Assembly (NCBI GenBank): GCA_012270485.1
Contig: JAAXIF010000018.1
Span: forward strand, 1-64,000
DNA from: Sphingobacteriales bacterium
Lineage (GTDB): Bacteria; Bacteroidota; Bacteroidia; Chitinophagales; Chitinophagaceae
Direction: 5' to 3'
Length of the DNA: 64,000 nt
Shown one piece after another: positions 35,784 through 45,522 of this stretch. The position numbers and the translations under genes are program-made. How positions within the stretch are numbered: position 1 is the first letter of the stretch; every line of letters begins with the position of its first letter. The notes under the pieces are model-generated. The model worked only from the letters and a program-made list of their open reading frames with translations. It was not told where the DNA came from and made no database searches.

Positions 35784-37027
35784 CCAATACTGAATTGATA
35801 TTGATTACCGATTGTTTTTGGTAGGTACTCTTGGTTCAACCAGCTACCATCAATCGTGAGTACATTAAATTTGGCAAACTTTTTTCTGAATATAAACCCT
35901 GCTTTATAAGAGGTTAGTTGCTGTACCCCATTTAACTGAATTACATTGAGTCTATCGTCGGGGGAAACACCATAACCGATATTGAAGCCTAACATATCAT
36001 CAGCACTGGCATAATAGTAACGAGCAGATAAATTATAAGATGAAGAAACAGTACTAGTAAAAGTACTAGGTGTTATATAGGCTCTTGCACCAAAGAGCCA
36101 ACTCTTATAGTATTTACCAATATATCCGGTATACACATAAGTAGGATCTCCTGAAAATTTTAGATAACGTACGCCTAATTCTGCTTCATAGCTTTTAGGA
36201 AGATTGGCATATAAAGAAAATCCACCTCGCCAACGGGGGAAAACACCAACATTATCAGAATAGGCCAACCCGACATAACTATAGAAAGTATTGGAAATAC
36301 GCGGATAGGCTTCTAATTCATATTGATATCCATTTGACGCAAAACGATTGGCATAATTGAATCTTCCGATGATAGAACCGATACCGGTATTTCTGCCATA
36401 GTCTACACTCACCAGATGCCATGGATCATTAAACTGTTTATCGAAGGTTACAAAATCATAACTTACCCCAATTCTGTTTTTCACTGCATTTTCTCTGATA
36501 CGATTGGCCAATGCTCTAGCTTCCGTATTATTTTTATTCAGTGATATGACCATCTGAATGGCTTTATCTGCCTCAATGAATCGTCTCATGGAATTCAACA
36601 CCCGTGCTTTCTTTAGATACAATCCTTCTGACTTTGGATTGTACTTAATACCTTCTTCACAAATGGTTAATGATTTTTCATCCTCATCATTCCAAAATGT
36701 CATGTCTGCATAAGCCATGCATGCATCTTCATAACCCGGATTTTGTTTCAATACTTCTTCAAAACAAATCCTCGCGCTATCATAGTTTTTTGTCCAGGTA
36801 TAGATTCTTCCTAAAAAAACACGCAGATCAGCATAATTAGGGCTTTTTTCTATGGCTTTATACAAATAGGTTTTAGCCTGCGGATAATTATCTTCATCGA
36901 ATGCGGTTTTACGTGCAGCTTTTAACAATCCATCTGAACTGCTGGTATCTATTTGAGCAACAACAGGAGATACCGAAATGGCTAAGACCACAAAAAGAAT
37001 TCGGTTTATGTTCACAATAAAAGACAT
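35765..37027 (-). CDS. TPR plus YaiO-type outer membrane beta-barrel protein
   Basis: 420 aa with signal peptide (VLAISVSPVVAQ). Residues about 30-190 hold TPR repeats (AKTYLYKAIEKSPNYADLRVFLGRIYTWTKNYD). From about 205 the YaiO-family barrel follows (DYGRNTGIGSIIGRFNYANRF; YPRISNTFYSYVGLAYSDN) and ends in a typical terminal strand. This TPR-barrel layout resembles exopolysaccharide secretion proteins, so it may be the outer membrane port of the locus. It overlaps the preceding membrane protein gene by 19 bp. Confidence 0.85.
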   Translation of the reverse strand: MSFIVNINRILFVVLAISVSPVVAQIDTSSSDGLLKAARKTAFDEDNYPQAKTYLYKAIEKSPNYADLRVFLGRIYTWTKNYDSARICFEEVLKQNPGYEDACMAYADMTFWNDEDEKSLTICEEGIKYNPKSEGLYLKKARVLNSMRRFIEADKAIQMVISLNKNNTEARALANRIRENAVKNRIGVSYDFVTFDKQFNDPWHLVSVDYGRNTGIGSIIGRFNYANRFASNGYQYELEAYPRISNTFYSYVGLAYSDNVGVFPRWRGGFSLYANLPKSYEAELGVRYLKFSGDPTYVYTGYIGKYYKSWLFGARAYITPSTFTSTVSSSYNLSARYYYASADDMLGFNIGYGVSPDDRLNVIQLNGVQQLTSYKAGFIFRKKFAKFNVLTIDGSWLNQEYLPKTIGNQYQFSIGCLRRF

Positions 37028-37043
37028 ACAATAATATTAATCA

Positions 37044-37412
37044 TTAGGATTTTCCTAATCGTGTCATGAGTCTTTTTACACGAATAGAAAGTTCGTTCAA
37101 ACTAAATGGCTTGGTGATATAATCATCGGCGCCTAATTCAAAAGCTTCCATTACTACTTTTTCCTGCTCCATAGCAGATAATATAATAATGGGTATTTGC
37201 TTCTCTCCTTTTTTCAGTATGGCCGTTAACTCTAAACCCGAGGCATAAGGCATCATAATATCCGAAATAACCAGATCAGGTTGTTCAGATTCGATCTTTG
37301 AGATCGCTTCTCTTCCATCAATTGTAGCAATAACCTCATAACCCTCTTTCTTAAGCTTCAGCTCAATCGTTTTCAATAACATGGGTTCATCTTCTGCAAC
37401 CAGGATTTTCAT
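37044..37412 (-). CDS. Single-domain response regulator
   Basis: 122 aa, receiver domain only. The acidic pair EDE is near residue 6, the phospho-acceptor Asp is in DLVISDIMMPYASG, and the Lys is in DYITKPFS. There is no output domain, so it acts by protein contact or phosphorelay, most likely with the hybrid kinase 49 bp upstream. It is 16 bp before the YaiO gene, so signalling and polymer export appear cotranscribed. Confidence 0.9.
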   Translation of the reverse strand: MKILVAEDEPMLLKTIELKLKKEGYEVIATIDGREAISKIESEQPDLVISDIMMPYASGLELTAILKKGEKQIPIIILSAMEQEKVVMEAFELGADDYITKPFSLNELSIRVKRLMTRLGKS

Positions 37413-37461
37413 ATTTGTCTTTCAGACTTTAAGGTATTTGATAAAAATACGAGATTTCGGG

Positions 37462-40431
37462 TTATCGACCCTTGATCTGCTCTTTTTCGTCAATCAATTG
37501 GGTTTTCATCTGATCAAATAGAGTACAGACTTCTGTTACTTTAGCCGGTATCTGATCAATGTCTATTCGCTCTCTTGCACTCGATTCTATTTTTCCTAAC
37601 AATTCAGAAATGTGGGTTGCTTGCAACATAGCAAGCGCTCCTTTCAATTTATGCGCCAACTGATAGAGGGCATCCCATTCTGCTTTTTTGGAAAGTTCAG
37701 CAAGCTCGGTCATTTGATCAGGCGTATTTTCAAGGAATAAGTTCAATACATCCAATAGCGAGTCTTTGTCATCCAGACCTTCGAGTAAAGAGAGGTCATA
37801 TAGTTTCTGGCTATTCATGGCATCATGGTTATCAGGTTCGATTTCCTCTTTGATGAGCAGTCGTATCAATCTTTTGTAGAGATCATCAAAATCAAAGGGT
37901 TTCAGCATGAAATCATTCATCCCCACTTGTACTGAACGTTCACGATCGTCTTTTAATGCGGTAGCCGTCATAGCGATGATGGGAATTTGTAATTGTAAAG
38001 TTTTCCTGATGTATTCCGTTGCTTCATATCCATCCATCACCGGCATTTGAAGATCCATGATGATCAAATCATATTCGTTCTTCTTTTGTTCCAAAAGATC
38101 AATAGCTACCCTGCCATTATTGGCTATGTCTACGGTTCCACCTACTTTTTTCAAAACATAACTTACCAGTTTTTGGTTCACCTCATTGTCTTCTACCACC
38201 AAAAAGTATTTATCTTTTAAGAGCTTTGATTCATCTTTTTCTCCTGATGAACCTTGTTGTACTTCATACGGAACCTGGATAATGAATTCAGCACCACTAC
38301 CTGACTTATTCGCAAATTGGATGGTTCCTCCTTGTAACTCTAATAGTCCTTTACAAATGGATAAGCCCAATCCGGCACCACCATAATTTCTGGCAATCTC
38401 CGGACCCGCCTGCATAAATGGCTCAAAAATGATGCTTACCTTTTCATCCGGCACACCTATTCCGGTATCAGATATAGTGAATCGAAGGGTGGCTTTATTG
38501 CCATTCTGTTGAGTTACTTCTGTCTTTATGCGTACTTCTCCACTAACTGTAAACTTCACGGCATTACCAATGATGTTCACCAACACCTGGTTCAAACGAT
38601 AGGGGTCACCAATTACAGTTTCCGGTAGCCCTATATCATGATCAAAAATGAGTTTCAATTCTTTTTGTGCTACTTCATGGTCAAATTGAGATTTGACCTG
38701 ACTCAGCACATCTCGAATTTGAAATGGAACTTTATCCAATGTAATTTTCCCGGCTTTGATCTTGGAAAAATCAAGAATATCATTCACGATAACCAACAGA
38801 TTGTTCACCGATCTTTTGATTATAGACGTGAATTCCTTTTGCTGACCATTGAGTTCTGTCTGCAAAAGCAAATTCGTCATACCTTGAATACCATTCATCG
38901 GCGTTCGAATCTCATGACTCATATTCGCCAGAAACTGTTCTTGCAACTGTTTGGCCTCTTCTGCATTTTTTCTTGCTTCTATGAGTTTCTGCTGGTATAA
39001 AACCCTATCTGTAATATCTGTAGCAATACCACCAATACCGAATATTTTTTTCCTATGATCTAGCAGCGGAAACTTGATCACCAATAGGTTTTTTCTTCCT
39101 TCCGGACCAAAGATCCACTCTTCACTTTCTACCGGCTTACGGGTACTGATGACTTCTTCATCCAGACGTTTGTAATGATCGCCTGTTTCTTTCTCACTGA
39201 AATCATAATCTGTTTTGCCGATTACCATCTCATCCGTAACACCTATTACATCTTTAAATCGTTTGTTGATATTGATATATTTTCCATCTAAGCCTTTGAT
39301 AAAAATGAGGGAAGTGGTATTCTCTAATATCGCTTCCAGTCTTAGTTGGTTTTCTTTTCTTCGCTGTTCCGATTCTTTGAGTTCTAACTCAATTTTCTTT
39401 TTCTCTGTAATATCTCTCACCATACACTGAAAGCCTTGTATCATTTCATCTTTAAAAATGAGTTGAGATGTCTGTTCTACCCATTTTTGATTACCAGCTT
39501 TTGTTCTGATCACAAACTCTAGTGAAGTAGACGCTATTTTACTTTGAAACTGTTGTGTATAATGATTGAACACTTGTTGCATCCAGGAAGGATGCAATAG
39601 AAAAGAAAAATCTTTCCCGATGAGTTCTTCCACTGAATATCCCGTCAGATCGCCTACTTGTTGATTTGCAAATGTGATAATGCCATTAATGTCTGTAGTA
39701 TACATCACCATACCGGCATTCTCAATAAGATTCTTGTAACGTTCATCACTGTAGCCAACAATTTCTTCGGCTTTTTTTCTACGGGAGATATCTCTATTGA
39801 GTTGCACAATCAATGACAATACAATAATAAACGCAATGACGGCACCAATCATAGCCGCATAGATACTGTTTGAATAATTTTGTGCATTTGCTTGTAATCT
39901 TTCACCAAGAACAACTTCACCACATACCGTTAATCTATTAAGAATATTAAATATAGCCTGAGACTGTTGTGGTCCTTCACCCGTCGAGGAGAGCCTTTTT
40001 TTAATAAGTTCTTTTGTCGCGCTATCAGTAAGTACCGCTTTTTGGAAGCGCTCTTTATTCTTGACAAGCTCTTCTAATGTGCTTAATGATGAAGAAGAGA
40101 AAGCTGTGTCATTTTTAGTTTTAGAAACTATTTGCGCAAATAAAGTATTTGTCTTCTCATGGAGCTGCTCGATAACGGGTTGCCAGTTTTTATCATTCGT
40201 AATCAACAAGCTTCTTGTAGCTGACTCAGCTTGTCCCAACGAGCTTTTTAATTCAGCAATATCTTTTAGAACAGAATAAGTAAAGTCAACTGAGGTCCTG
40301 GTTTTATCAAGGTCTTTTTTGATGAGGTAGAGCACAATAGCAAAACTGATCAATGTAAGTACTGCAAAAAAGAATAACCATCGAACCCTTCCATGCATTA
40401 CTACCGATCTGTTTTTGTTATTCTTGCTCAT
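37462..40431 (-). CDS. Hybrid sensor histidine kinase with PAS, receiver and HPt domains
   Basis: 989 aa from the ATG at 40431. The order is membrane helix, a periplasmic CHASE3-like helical domain, membrane helix (YAAMIGAVIAFIIVLSLIV), two PAS domains, HisKA with phospho-His (ANMSHEIRTPMNG), and HATPase (N box NAVKFT, G1 DTGIGVP, G2 GGAGLGLSI). A receiver (IMDLQMPVMDG) and a C-terminal HPt domain with His in YQLAHKLKGALAM end the chain. It can run a full phosphorelay, probably to the single-domain regulator next to it, controlling the polymer genes. The upstream frame to 40515 lacks helix character and is left out. Confidence 0.92.
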   Translation of the reverse strand: MSKNNKNRSVVMHGRVRWLFFFAVLTLISFAIVLYLIKKDLDKTRTSVDFTYSVLKDIAELKSSLGQAESATRSLLITNDKNWQPVIEQLHEKTNTLFAQIVSKTKNDTAFSSSSLSTLEELVKNKERFQKAVLTDSATKELIKKRLSSTGEGPQQSQAIFNILNRLTVCGEVVLGERLQANAQNYSNSIYAAMIGAVIAFIIVLSLIVQLNRDISRRKKAEEIVGYSDERYKNLIENAGMVMYTTDINGIITFANQQVGDLTGYSVEELIGKDFSFLLHPSWMQQVFNHYTQQFQSKIASTSLEFVIRTKAGNQKWVEQTSQLIFKDEMIQGFQCMVRDITEKKKIELELKESEQRRKENQLRLEAILENTTSLIFIKGLDGKYININKRFKDVIGVTDEMVIGKTDYDFSEKETGDHYKRLDEEVISTRKPVESEEWIFGPEGRKNLLVIKFPLLDHRKKIFGIGGIATDITDRVLYQQKLIEARKNAEEAKQLQEQFLANMSHEIRTPMNGIQGMTNLLLQTELNGQQKEFTSIIKRSVNNLLVIVNDILDFSKIKAGKITLDKVPFQIRDVLSQVKSQFDHEVAQKELKLIFDHDIGLPETVIGDPYRLNQVLVNIIGNAVKFTVSGEVRIKTEVTQQNGNKATLRFTISDTGIGVPDEKVSIIFEPFMQAGPEIARNYGGAGLGLSICKGLLELQGGTIQFANKSGSGAEFIIQVPYEVQQGSSGEKDESKLLKDKYFLVVEDNEVNQKLVSYVLKKVGGTVDIANNGRVAIDLLEQKKNEYDLIIMDLQMPVMDGYEATEYIRKTLQLQIPIIAMTATALKDDRERSVQVGMNDFMLKPFDFDDLYKRLIRLLIKEEIEPDNHDAMNSQKLYDLSLLEGLDDKDSLLDVLNLFLENTPDQMTELAELSKKAEWDALYQLAHKLKGALAMLQATHISELLGKIESSARERIDIDQIPAKVTEVCTLFDQMKTQLIDEKEQIKGR

Positions 40432-40530
40432 GCTTACATTGTTCGTAAAATGATCTTGGGGGTATTGTAAAGATAAAGTTTTGCCCTTTGGGAACAGCAT
40501 CCATCTGACCGGCACAGTATTAAAAATACC

Positions 40531-41265
40531 TTATTGTTGATGCAGGTATTGCTCGGCTCTTATTAAATCTTCAGGTGTATCAATCTCAACCCCCATGTAT
40601 CCGGTCACCACCATCTTAATGGGTATGCCATATTCCAGATAACGTAAGCACTCAATTTTCTCAGCGGCTTCCAATGGCGTCATTGGCCAGTTGGTAAAAT
40701 TGATCAGTGCTTCTTTCCGAAATGCATACACACCAATATGTTCATAATAAGTAATGGCTGCCTCCGTACTTCTTGGATAAGGAATCACACTTCTTGAGAA
40801 TAATAGGGCATTATTGTTTCTATCCACCACCACTTTTACATAATTAGGATCTTGAATGAATGTTTGGTCTTTCAACACTTGCATCAGTGAAGCTACCTGT
40901 ACAGATTTCCCTGATTCCCCTTCAAAAACATGCAATAATTTTTCCAAGGGCGCTTTTTGAACAAAGGGTTCATCCCCCTGCACATTTACAACAATGTCAA
41001 TATCCATGTCTACCACAGCTTCTGCAATTCTGTCGCTACCGCTCTCATGCGGCTTTTTACTCATGATGGCCTTACCGCCATTGGAGACTATTTCCTGATA
41101 AATAATATCGCTATCTGTTACCACATATACTTCGTTAAACAACCTTGTTGCCGAAGTATTATCATAAGTATGTCTGATTACCGGCTTGTTCCCCAACACC
41201 TGCATGAGTTTTGCAGGAAAGCGAGTAGCGGCATATCGGGCAGGAATAAACGCTGCGATCTTCAT
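40531..41265 (-). CDS. kdsB: 3-deoxy-manno-octulosonate cytidylyltransferase KdsB
   Basis: 244 aa. Activates Kdo to CMP-Kdo for lipid A core synthesis in the cytoplasm. Motifs: IPARYAATRFPAKL (nucleotide-binding loop), HESGSDRIAEAV, VVNVQGDEPFV (metal), and GVEIDTPEDL near the end. Length is as usual for the family (about 245-260). It is 36 bp after the hydroxylase gene on the same strand. Confidence 0.95.
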   Translation of the reverse strand: MKIAAFIPARYAATRFPAKLMQVLGNKPVIRHTYDNTSATRLFNEVYVVTDSDIIYQEIVSNGGKAIMSKKPHESGSDRIAEAVVDMDIDIVVNVQGDEPFVQKAPLEKLLHVFEGESGKSVQVASLMQVLKDQTFIQDPNYVKVVVDRNNNALLFSRSVIPYPRSTEAAITYYEHIGVYAFRKEALINFTNWPMTPLEAAEKIECLRYLEYGIPIKMVVTGYMGVEIDTPEDLIRAEQYLHQQ

Positions 41266-41301
41266 GAAACTATTTTCAGCAAAGATGAGCTTTTCTTAGG
41301 T

Positions 41302-42144
41302 TTAGTAATCGGTCTTTACAGATCGGTCAAAAGGTATTTTCAATTGATAGGAAAGATCTTCATCTGTACGATCGTCCAGAACATCCAATCCATAGCGCAA
41401 CTGTTCAACGGGTGTATAGTTAAAAGTGCCAAAGAGTCTGTCCCAGATCGAAAAAATATTGCCATAATTAGAATCCGTTTGCGGACGTACATAATGATGA
41501 TGCACTTTATGCATATCCGGAGAAACAATGACCCAACTGATGGCTTTGTCTAACCATAAAGGCAATCGAATATTGGCGTGATTAAATTGCGATAATACTG
41601 CACTCAGACTTTGGTACATCATCACCAGCCACATGGGTGCACCACAAACCAATACACCAATGGTTGTGAACACCGCACGAAACACACTTTCTCCCGGATG
41701 ATGACGATTGGCGGTAGTAGTGTCTACATGGGTATCTGCATGATGTACCATATGGAATTTCCACATCCATTTGAACTTATGCTCAATAAAATGAATGAAC
41801 CAGGCACCAATCAAATCCAATAACAATAACCCCCCTATCATGAATACCCATACAGGCATTTCTACCAGTTGAAGCAATCCAAATTGATGAGCAACAGCCC
41901 AGTCGCTGGATTTGACAATCACCAAAGCAAAAGCAAAATTGATGACAATGGTAGTGATGGTAAAAAAGATATTAATGGACGCGTGTTTCCATTTATTGTA
42001 CCGAAAACCAAAAAGTGGAATCACGCCCTCTATCAACCAAAAAAAAGTGATCCCTCCGGCAAGAATCAATGCACGGTGCAAACTGGGAATGGTATCAAAA
42101 TATTGAATGATGTTCTCAAGCATGGTTAACAATTGTATACTCAC
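41302..42144 (-). CDS. Sterol desaturase / fatty acid hydroxylase superfamily protein
   Basis: 280 aa integral membrane di-iron enzyme. About five membrane helices and three His clusters: HFIEH (about residue 110), HMVHHADTHVD, and a C-terminal HKVHHHY. The product could be a hydroxylated fatty acid, lipid A acyl chain or carotenoid; the substrate is not visible from sequence. Adjacent to kdsB, so an envelope-lipid role is plausible. Confidence 0.87.
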   Translation of the reverse strand: MSIQLLTMLENIIQYFDTIPSLHRALILAGGITFFWLIEGVIPLFGFRYNKWKHASINIFFTITTIVINFAFALVIVKSSDWAVAHQFGLLQLVEMPVWVFMIGGLLLLDLIGAWFIHFIEHKFKWMWKFHMVHHADTHVDTTTANRHHPGESVFRAVFTTIGVLVCGAPMWLVMMYQSLSAVLSQFNHANIRLPLWLDKAISWVIVSPDMHKVHHHYVRPQTDSNYGNIFSIWDRLFGTFNYTPVEQLRYGLDVLDDRTDEDLSYQLKIPFDRSVKTDY

Positions 42145-42267
42145 TAATGTACAAATTAATCAGCAGTACGCGTTTGCTTGTATAAAAAAGAGGAAGTCTC
42201 AAAAGTAAAAAGAAGGCTTTGAGAATCGCCTAAATGAAAACTTTCTCCATCAGGTACCCGAATAAAA

Positions 42268-42299
42268 AGAGGCTGTATCGGACTTTTGATACAGCCTCT
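42268..42299 (-). terminator. dnaN terminator, member of a repeated hairpin family
   Basis: 12-bp stem AGAGGCTGTATC / GATACAGCCTCT and an 8-nt loop, with T-run on the minus strand, 22 bp after the dnaN stop. The same hairpin with a compensatory base-pair change occurs at 47461-47498. Confidence 0.88.
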
Positions 42300-42320
42300 C
42301 AAACATATCTTTAGAAATGA

Positions 42321-43436
42321 TTAGTTGTTTAACATCAACGGCATTACCAGCATTAGCAGATCTTCCCCTTCTGCTTGTTCTGTAGGTTTAATCAACCCTG
42401 CTTTGGTAGGGGTTGACAATTCCATCTTTACATCTTCCGTATCTGCAGCACTTAGCATTTCAATCAGGAATTTGGCATTGAATGCGATTTGAAGGTCTTC
42501 GCCATCGTATTGACAGCTCATACGTTCATTTCCTTCAAAACTAAAGTCGATATCCTGAGCGGCCAATTGTAACTCACTTCCTGTAATACTCAATGCTACT
42601 TGATTGGTGCTTTTGTTACTGAATACATTTACTCGGCGTAAAGCATTTTGGAAATCCGCTTTATTGACGATCAGTTTGTATGGATTATCGGCAGGGATCA
42701 CCACTTTATAATCAGGGAAACGCGCATCAATCAATCGACAGATCATTTGAGTAGATCCATGATTCACAAAAAGATGATTGCTGTTATAACTCACAGTGAT
42801 AGCATCATCGTTATCCGGCAAAGCGTTCTTTAACAGGTTCAACGGTTTTTTTGGAACAATGAATGAATCTGTTTTAGAAGCATGTGCATCTGTACGCTTA
42901 TATCTTACCAGACGATGTGCATCGGTAGCCACAAATTGAACCCCATCTTTAGAAAGTTCAAAGAAAACACCTGTCATAGCAGGTCTGAGATCATCATTAC
43001 TTACCGCAAATAAGGTTTTATTGATGGCGGTCAGCAATCCGCTACTGGTCATATCAAAACCTGTGGTATCGTCTGCTGCAGGTTCTTTGGGGAAATTATC
43101 CGGATTTTCGCCCATGACTTTATATTTACCATTATCGCTGGTGATTTCCACCGCAAAATTCTTGTCAATATTGAATGTAAGTGGTTGATCTGCAATGTTT
43201 TTTAACGAATCCATGAGGATTTTAGCGGGAATACAAACCTTTCCATTGGCCTTACTTTCTACATCCATTTGAACACGCATGACGGTTTCCAGATCGGTTG
43301 CTACAACACTCAATTTCTTATCCTGAATTTCAAATAGGAAATCTTCCAGAATGGGTAATACAGTATTGGCATTAATAACACCGCTGATCTGTTGCAGGTG
43401 TTTCAAAAGAGAGGAGGAAGAAACGATAAATTTCAT
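42321..43436 (-). CDS. dnaN: DNA polymerase III sliding clamp (beta subunit)
   Basis: 371 aa with the three-domain clamp layout. N-terminal MKFIVSSSSLLKHLQQISGVI, the second-domain VSNDDLRPAMTGVFFEL, ATDAHRLVRYKR, and the C-terminal end LLMLVMPLMLNN, where clamps end with the LPMRL-type peptide pocket segment. It tethers the replicative polymerase to DNA. It is not near dnaA or oriC here, as is usual in Bacteroidota. Confidence 0.95.
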   Translation of the reverse strand: MKFIVSSSSLLKHLQQISGVINANTVLPILEDFLFEIQDKKLSVVATDLETVMRVQMDVESKANGKVCIPAKILMDSLKNIADQPLTFNIDKNFAVEITSDNGKYKVMGENPDNFPKEPAADDTTGFDMTSSGLLTAINKTLFAVSNDDLRPAMTGVFFELSKDGVQFVATDAHRLVRYKRTDAHASKTDSFIVPKKPLNLLKNALPDNDDAITVSYNSNHLFVNHGSTQMICRLIDARFPDYKVVIPADNPYKLIVNKADFQNALRRVNVFSNKSTNQVALSITGSELQLAAQDIDFSFEGNERMSCQYDGEDLQIAFNAKFLIEMLSAADTEDVKMELSTPTKAGLIKPTEQAEGEDLLMLVMPLMLNN

Positions 43437-43549
43437 TCTGCTGAATTTAGATACGCAACAAACCTAAGGCAAAATGTTAACATTCCGTAACCAAAATTCA
43501 GGGGTTATCCGGACAAGAAAAATAGATTGTGAATGAGTTGTGGATTGGA

Positions 43550-43966
43550 TCAGGAAACAGAGCCGATACCTTCTAACAATTCCTGATAACGCACGCGCGT
43601 AATGGGCTTCACAATATAATCTGTCACTGAGTTGTATTGTCGAGAGCGTCGGATATCCGCATCATCAACAGAAGAGCTTACCACATATAAAGCCATGGAT
43701 TTGGGAAACTGGTTGCGGATCTTTTCATATTCTTCGAGGAACTCCCAACCATTCATGATGGGCATATTGATATCCAGAAAAATAACATCCGGTAAATTCG
43801 CGGGATCTTTGCTGTTCTCCCCGGAGAAAAAAGCGATGGCTTCGCTGCCATCATAAAAAGAGCGGATATCTTTGGTCATACCCGTCGCCTCCAGCATTTT
43901 CTTGGCGGTGAACTGATAGATCTTATCATCATCTATCAAACAAACGGTATGTTGTATCTGACTCAT
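43550..43966 (-). CDS. Single-domain response regulator
   Basis: 138 aa from the ATG at 43966 (MSQIQHTVCLIDDDK). The acidic cluster is DDD, phospho-acceptor Asp is in VIFLDINMPIMNGWEFL, and Lys is in YIVKPI. No output domain. The upstream 13 codons in the open frame are outside the likely transcript. The partner kinase is not adjacent; dnaN and recX flank it. Confidence 0.9.
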   Translation of the reverse strand: MSQIQHTVCLIDDDKIYQFTAKKMLEATGMTKDIRSFYDGSEAIAFFSGENSKDPANLPDVIFLDINMPIMNGWEFLEEYEKIRNQFPKSMALYVVSSSVDDADIRRSRQYNSVTDYIVKPITRVRYQELLEGIGSVS

Positions 43967-44002
43967 TTGGGATGTATTTCCGAAAACGTTTCCATACAAT
44001 AA

Positions 44003-44010
44003 CAAATATA
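44003..44010 (-). promoter_or_regulatory. -7 box (TATATTTG) of the response regulator gene
   Basis: Exact TAnnTTTG match on the minus strand, about 36 bp before the start at 43966, in the divergent space shared with recX. The -33 element is unclear. Confidence 0.4.
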
Positions 44011-44040
44011 ATTAATAAAACAGTAATTTAATCAGCTCTC

Positions 44041-44523
44041 ATGTTTTCGAAAAGACTAACTCCAGAACAGGCATGGCAAAAGATCAAACATTTTTGTGCC
44101 TATCAGGAAAGATGTCACTTTGAAACCAAAGAAAAACTATTTGGCTTTGGGCTCTCCAAAACCGATGTGGAGACCCTTATTAGCAGACTCATAGAGGAAG
44201 ATTACCTAAATGAAGCTCGTTTTGCTGCACAATTTGCGGGTGGACATTTCAGAATAAAAAAATGGGGTCGCGTCAAAATCGTCTATGCTTTGAAGCAAAA
44301 AAGAGTGAGTTCGGTCAATATTAAATCTGCCTTAAAAGAAATTGATGAGGAAAATTATAAGGCAATTTTAATGAAGTTGGCTGAAGCTAAATGGAAATTA
44401 TTGAAACATGAACAATATTTAAACCGACAAGCAAAGACTTCTCAATACTTAATGAATAAAGGATATGAGCCAACCTTGGTTCAGGAAACAATTCAACATA
44501 TTCGTCGTTCTGCAAAAGATTAA
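44041..44523 (+). CDS. recX: Regulatory protein RecX
   Basis: 160 aa, all-helical, with the three-helix repeats of RecX (ERCHFETKEKLFGFGLSKTDVETLISRLIEEDYLNEARFA; GRVKIVYALKQKRVSSVNIKSAL; YEPTLVQETIQHI). It binds and limits RecA filaments. recA is not in the window. Length is normal. Confidence 0.88.
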   Translation: MFSKRLTPEQAWQKIKHFCAYQERCHFETKEKLFGFGLSKTDVETLISRLIEEDYLNEARFAAQFAGGHFRIKKWGRVKIVYALKQKRVSSVNIKSALKEIDEENYKAILMKLAEAKWKLLKHEQYLNRQAKTSQYLMNKGYEPTLVQETIQHIRRSAKD

Positions 44524-44561
44524 TTTTATCTTAGTAGCATCCTCTCTCTTGAAAACACTAT

Positions 44562-45494
44562 ATGCGCTTTTTGTTTCTGTTTATATGGCTTGTCTTATCC
44601 TGCCTTACGCATGCACAGGAAAAAAGATTCTTGCGCAAGGAACTTTCATTTACAACTGAAAATGATGCCTTTTTACTAAAAAAAAAAGACGCTTATTATA
44701 CCAATGGTTTTTTTGTACAGTATCGTTTCGCCGATACTGCAACTGTTCGTAAAAAAGTACATGCGTGGGAAATCGGGCAGATGATTTTTACGCCCTTGTC
44801 TAAAAAAGAAACCATTGCCGATATTGACCGTCCTTATTGTGGTTATTTATATGCCCGGTATAGTCAAACTATTGCCAGCGCCAACGACGCAATATTACAG
44901 TGGTATGGTACTTTGGGAGTAATTGGTAGTGCCTCGCTTGCAGAAAAACTACAGAATGAATATCATAAACTGTTGGGGTTTCTGCGCTTTAAAGGATGGG
45001 AGTATCAAGTAAGAAACGCTATTGGACTAGATGCAGGTGTCTCTTATGCTTTTACTGCTCTTTCCTTTAATGATATATTCAAGATTGTACCCATTACACA
45101 AGCGAATCTGGGTACCACATTCACCAATACTAAAATAGGTGCGGTTTTATTAGCAGGAAGTTTTGAAAAAAATAATAGCAGCATATTTTTTAATACAAGA
45201 GTGCATAATGGAAGGTCTGTACCTCAAAAGAAAACAGAAATTTTTCTATACGCCTATCCATCTATTACTTACCAGACATACAATGCTACTTTACAAGGCG
45301 GACTATTACACAAAGGTACTGGCGCTGTGCTCGCAGACCCCAAACCTTTTGTATTGGAACAGCGATATGGCATAGCATACGCTAAGGAAAGAATCAGTAC
45401 CAAAATTGAATTGATCTATCAATCAAAAGAAACTGACAGACAAACACGTTCTCAGGTTTATGGTTCTCTTCAAATTGGTTATCGCATGTTTTAA
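44562..45494 (+). CDS. LpxR-family (DUF2219) outer membrane protein
   Basis: 310 aa. Signal peptide (LFLFIWLVLSCLTHAQ), then the family signature ELSFTTENDAFLLKKKDAYYTNGFFVQYRF, in which the Glu-Asn-Asp and Tyr-Thr-Asn-Gly segments correspond to the Ca-dependent lipid A 3'-O-deacylase active-site region. The rest reads as beta-barrel strands ending in IGYRMF. It probably trims lipid A or acts as a related barrel esterase. It is 38 bp after recX. Confidence 0.82.
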   Translation: MRFLFLFIWLVLSCLTHAQEKRFLRKELSFTTENDAFLLKKKDAYYTNGFFVQYRFADTATVRKKVHAWEIGQMIFTPLSKKETIADIDRPYCGYLYARYSQTIASANDAILQWYGTLGVIGSASLAEKLQNEYHKLLGFLRFKGWEYQVRNAIGLDAGVSYAFTALSFNDIFKIVPITQANLGTTFTNTKIGAVLLAGSFEKNNSSIFFNTRVHNGRSVPQKKTEIFLYAYPSITYQTYNATLQGGLLHKGTGAVLADPKPFVLEQRYGIAYAKERISTKIELIYQSKETDRQTRSQVYGSLQIGYRMF

Positions 45495-45522
45495 AACAGC
45501 AGTTTCTAGTTAACTTGCATAC

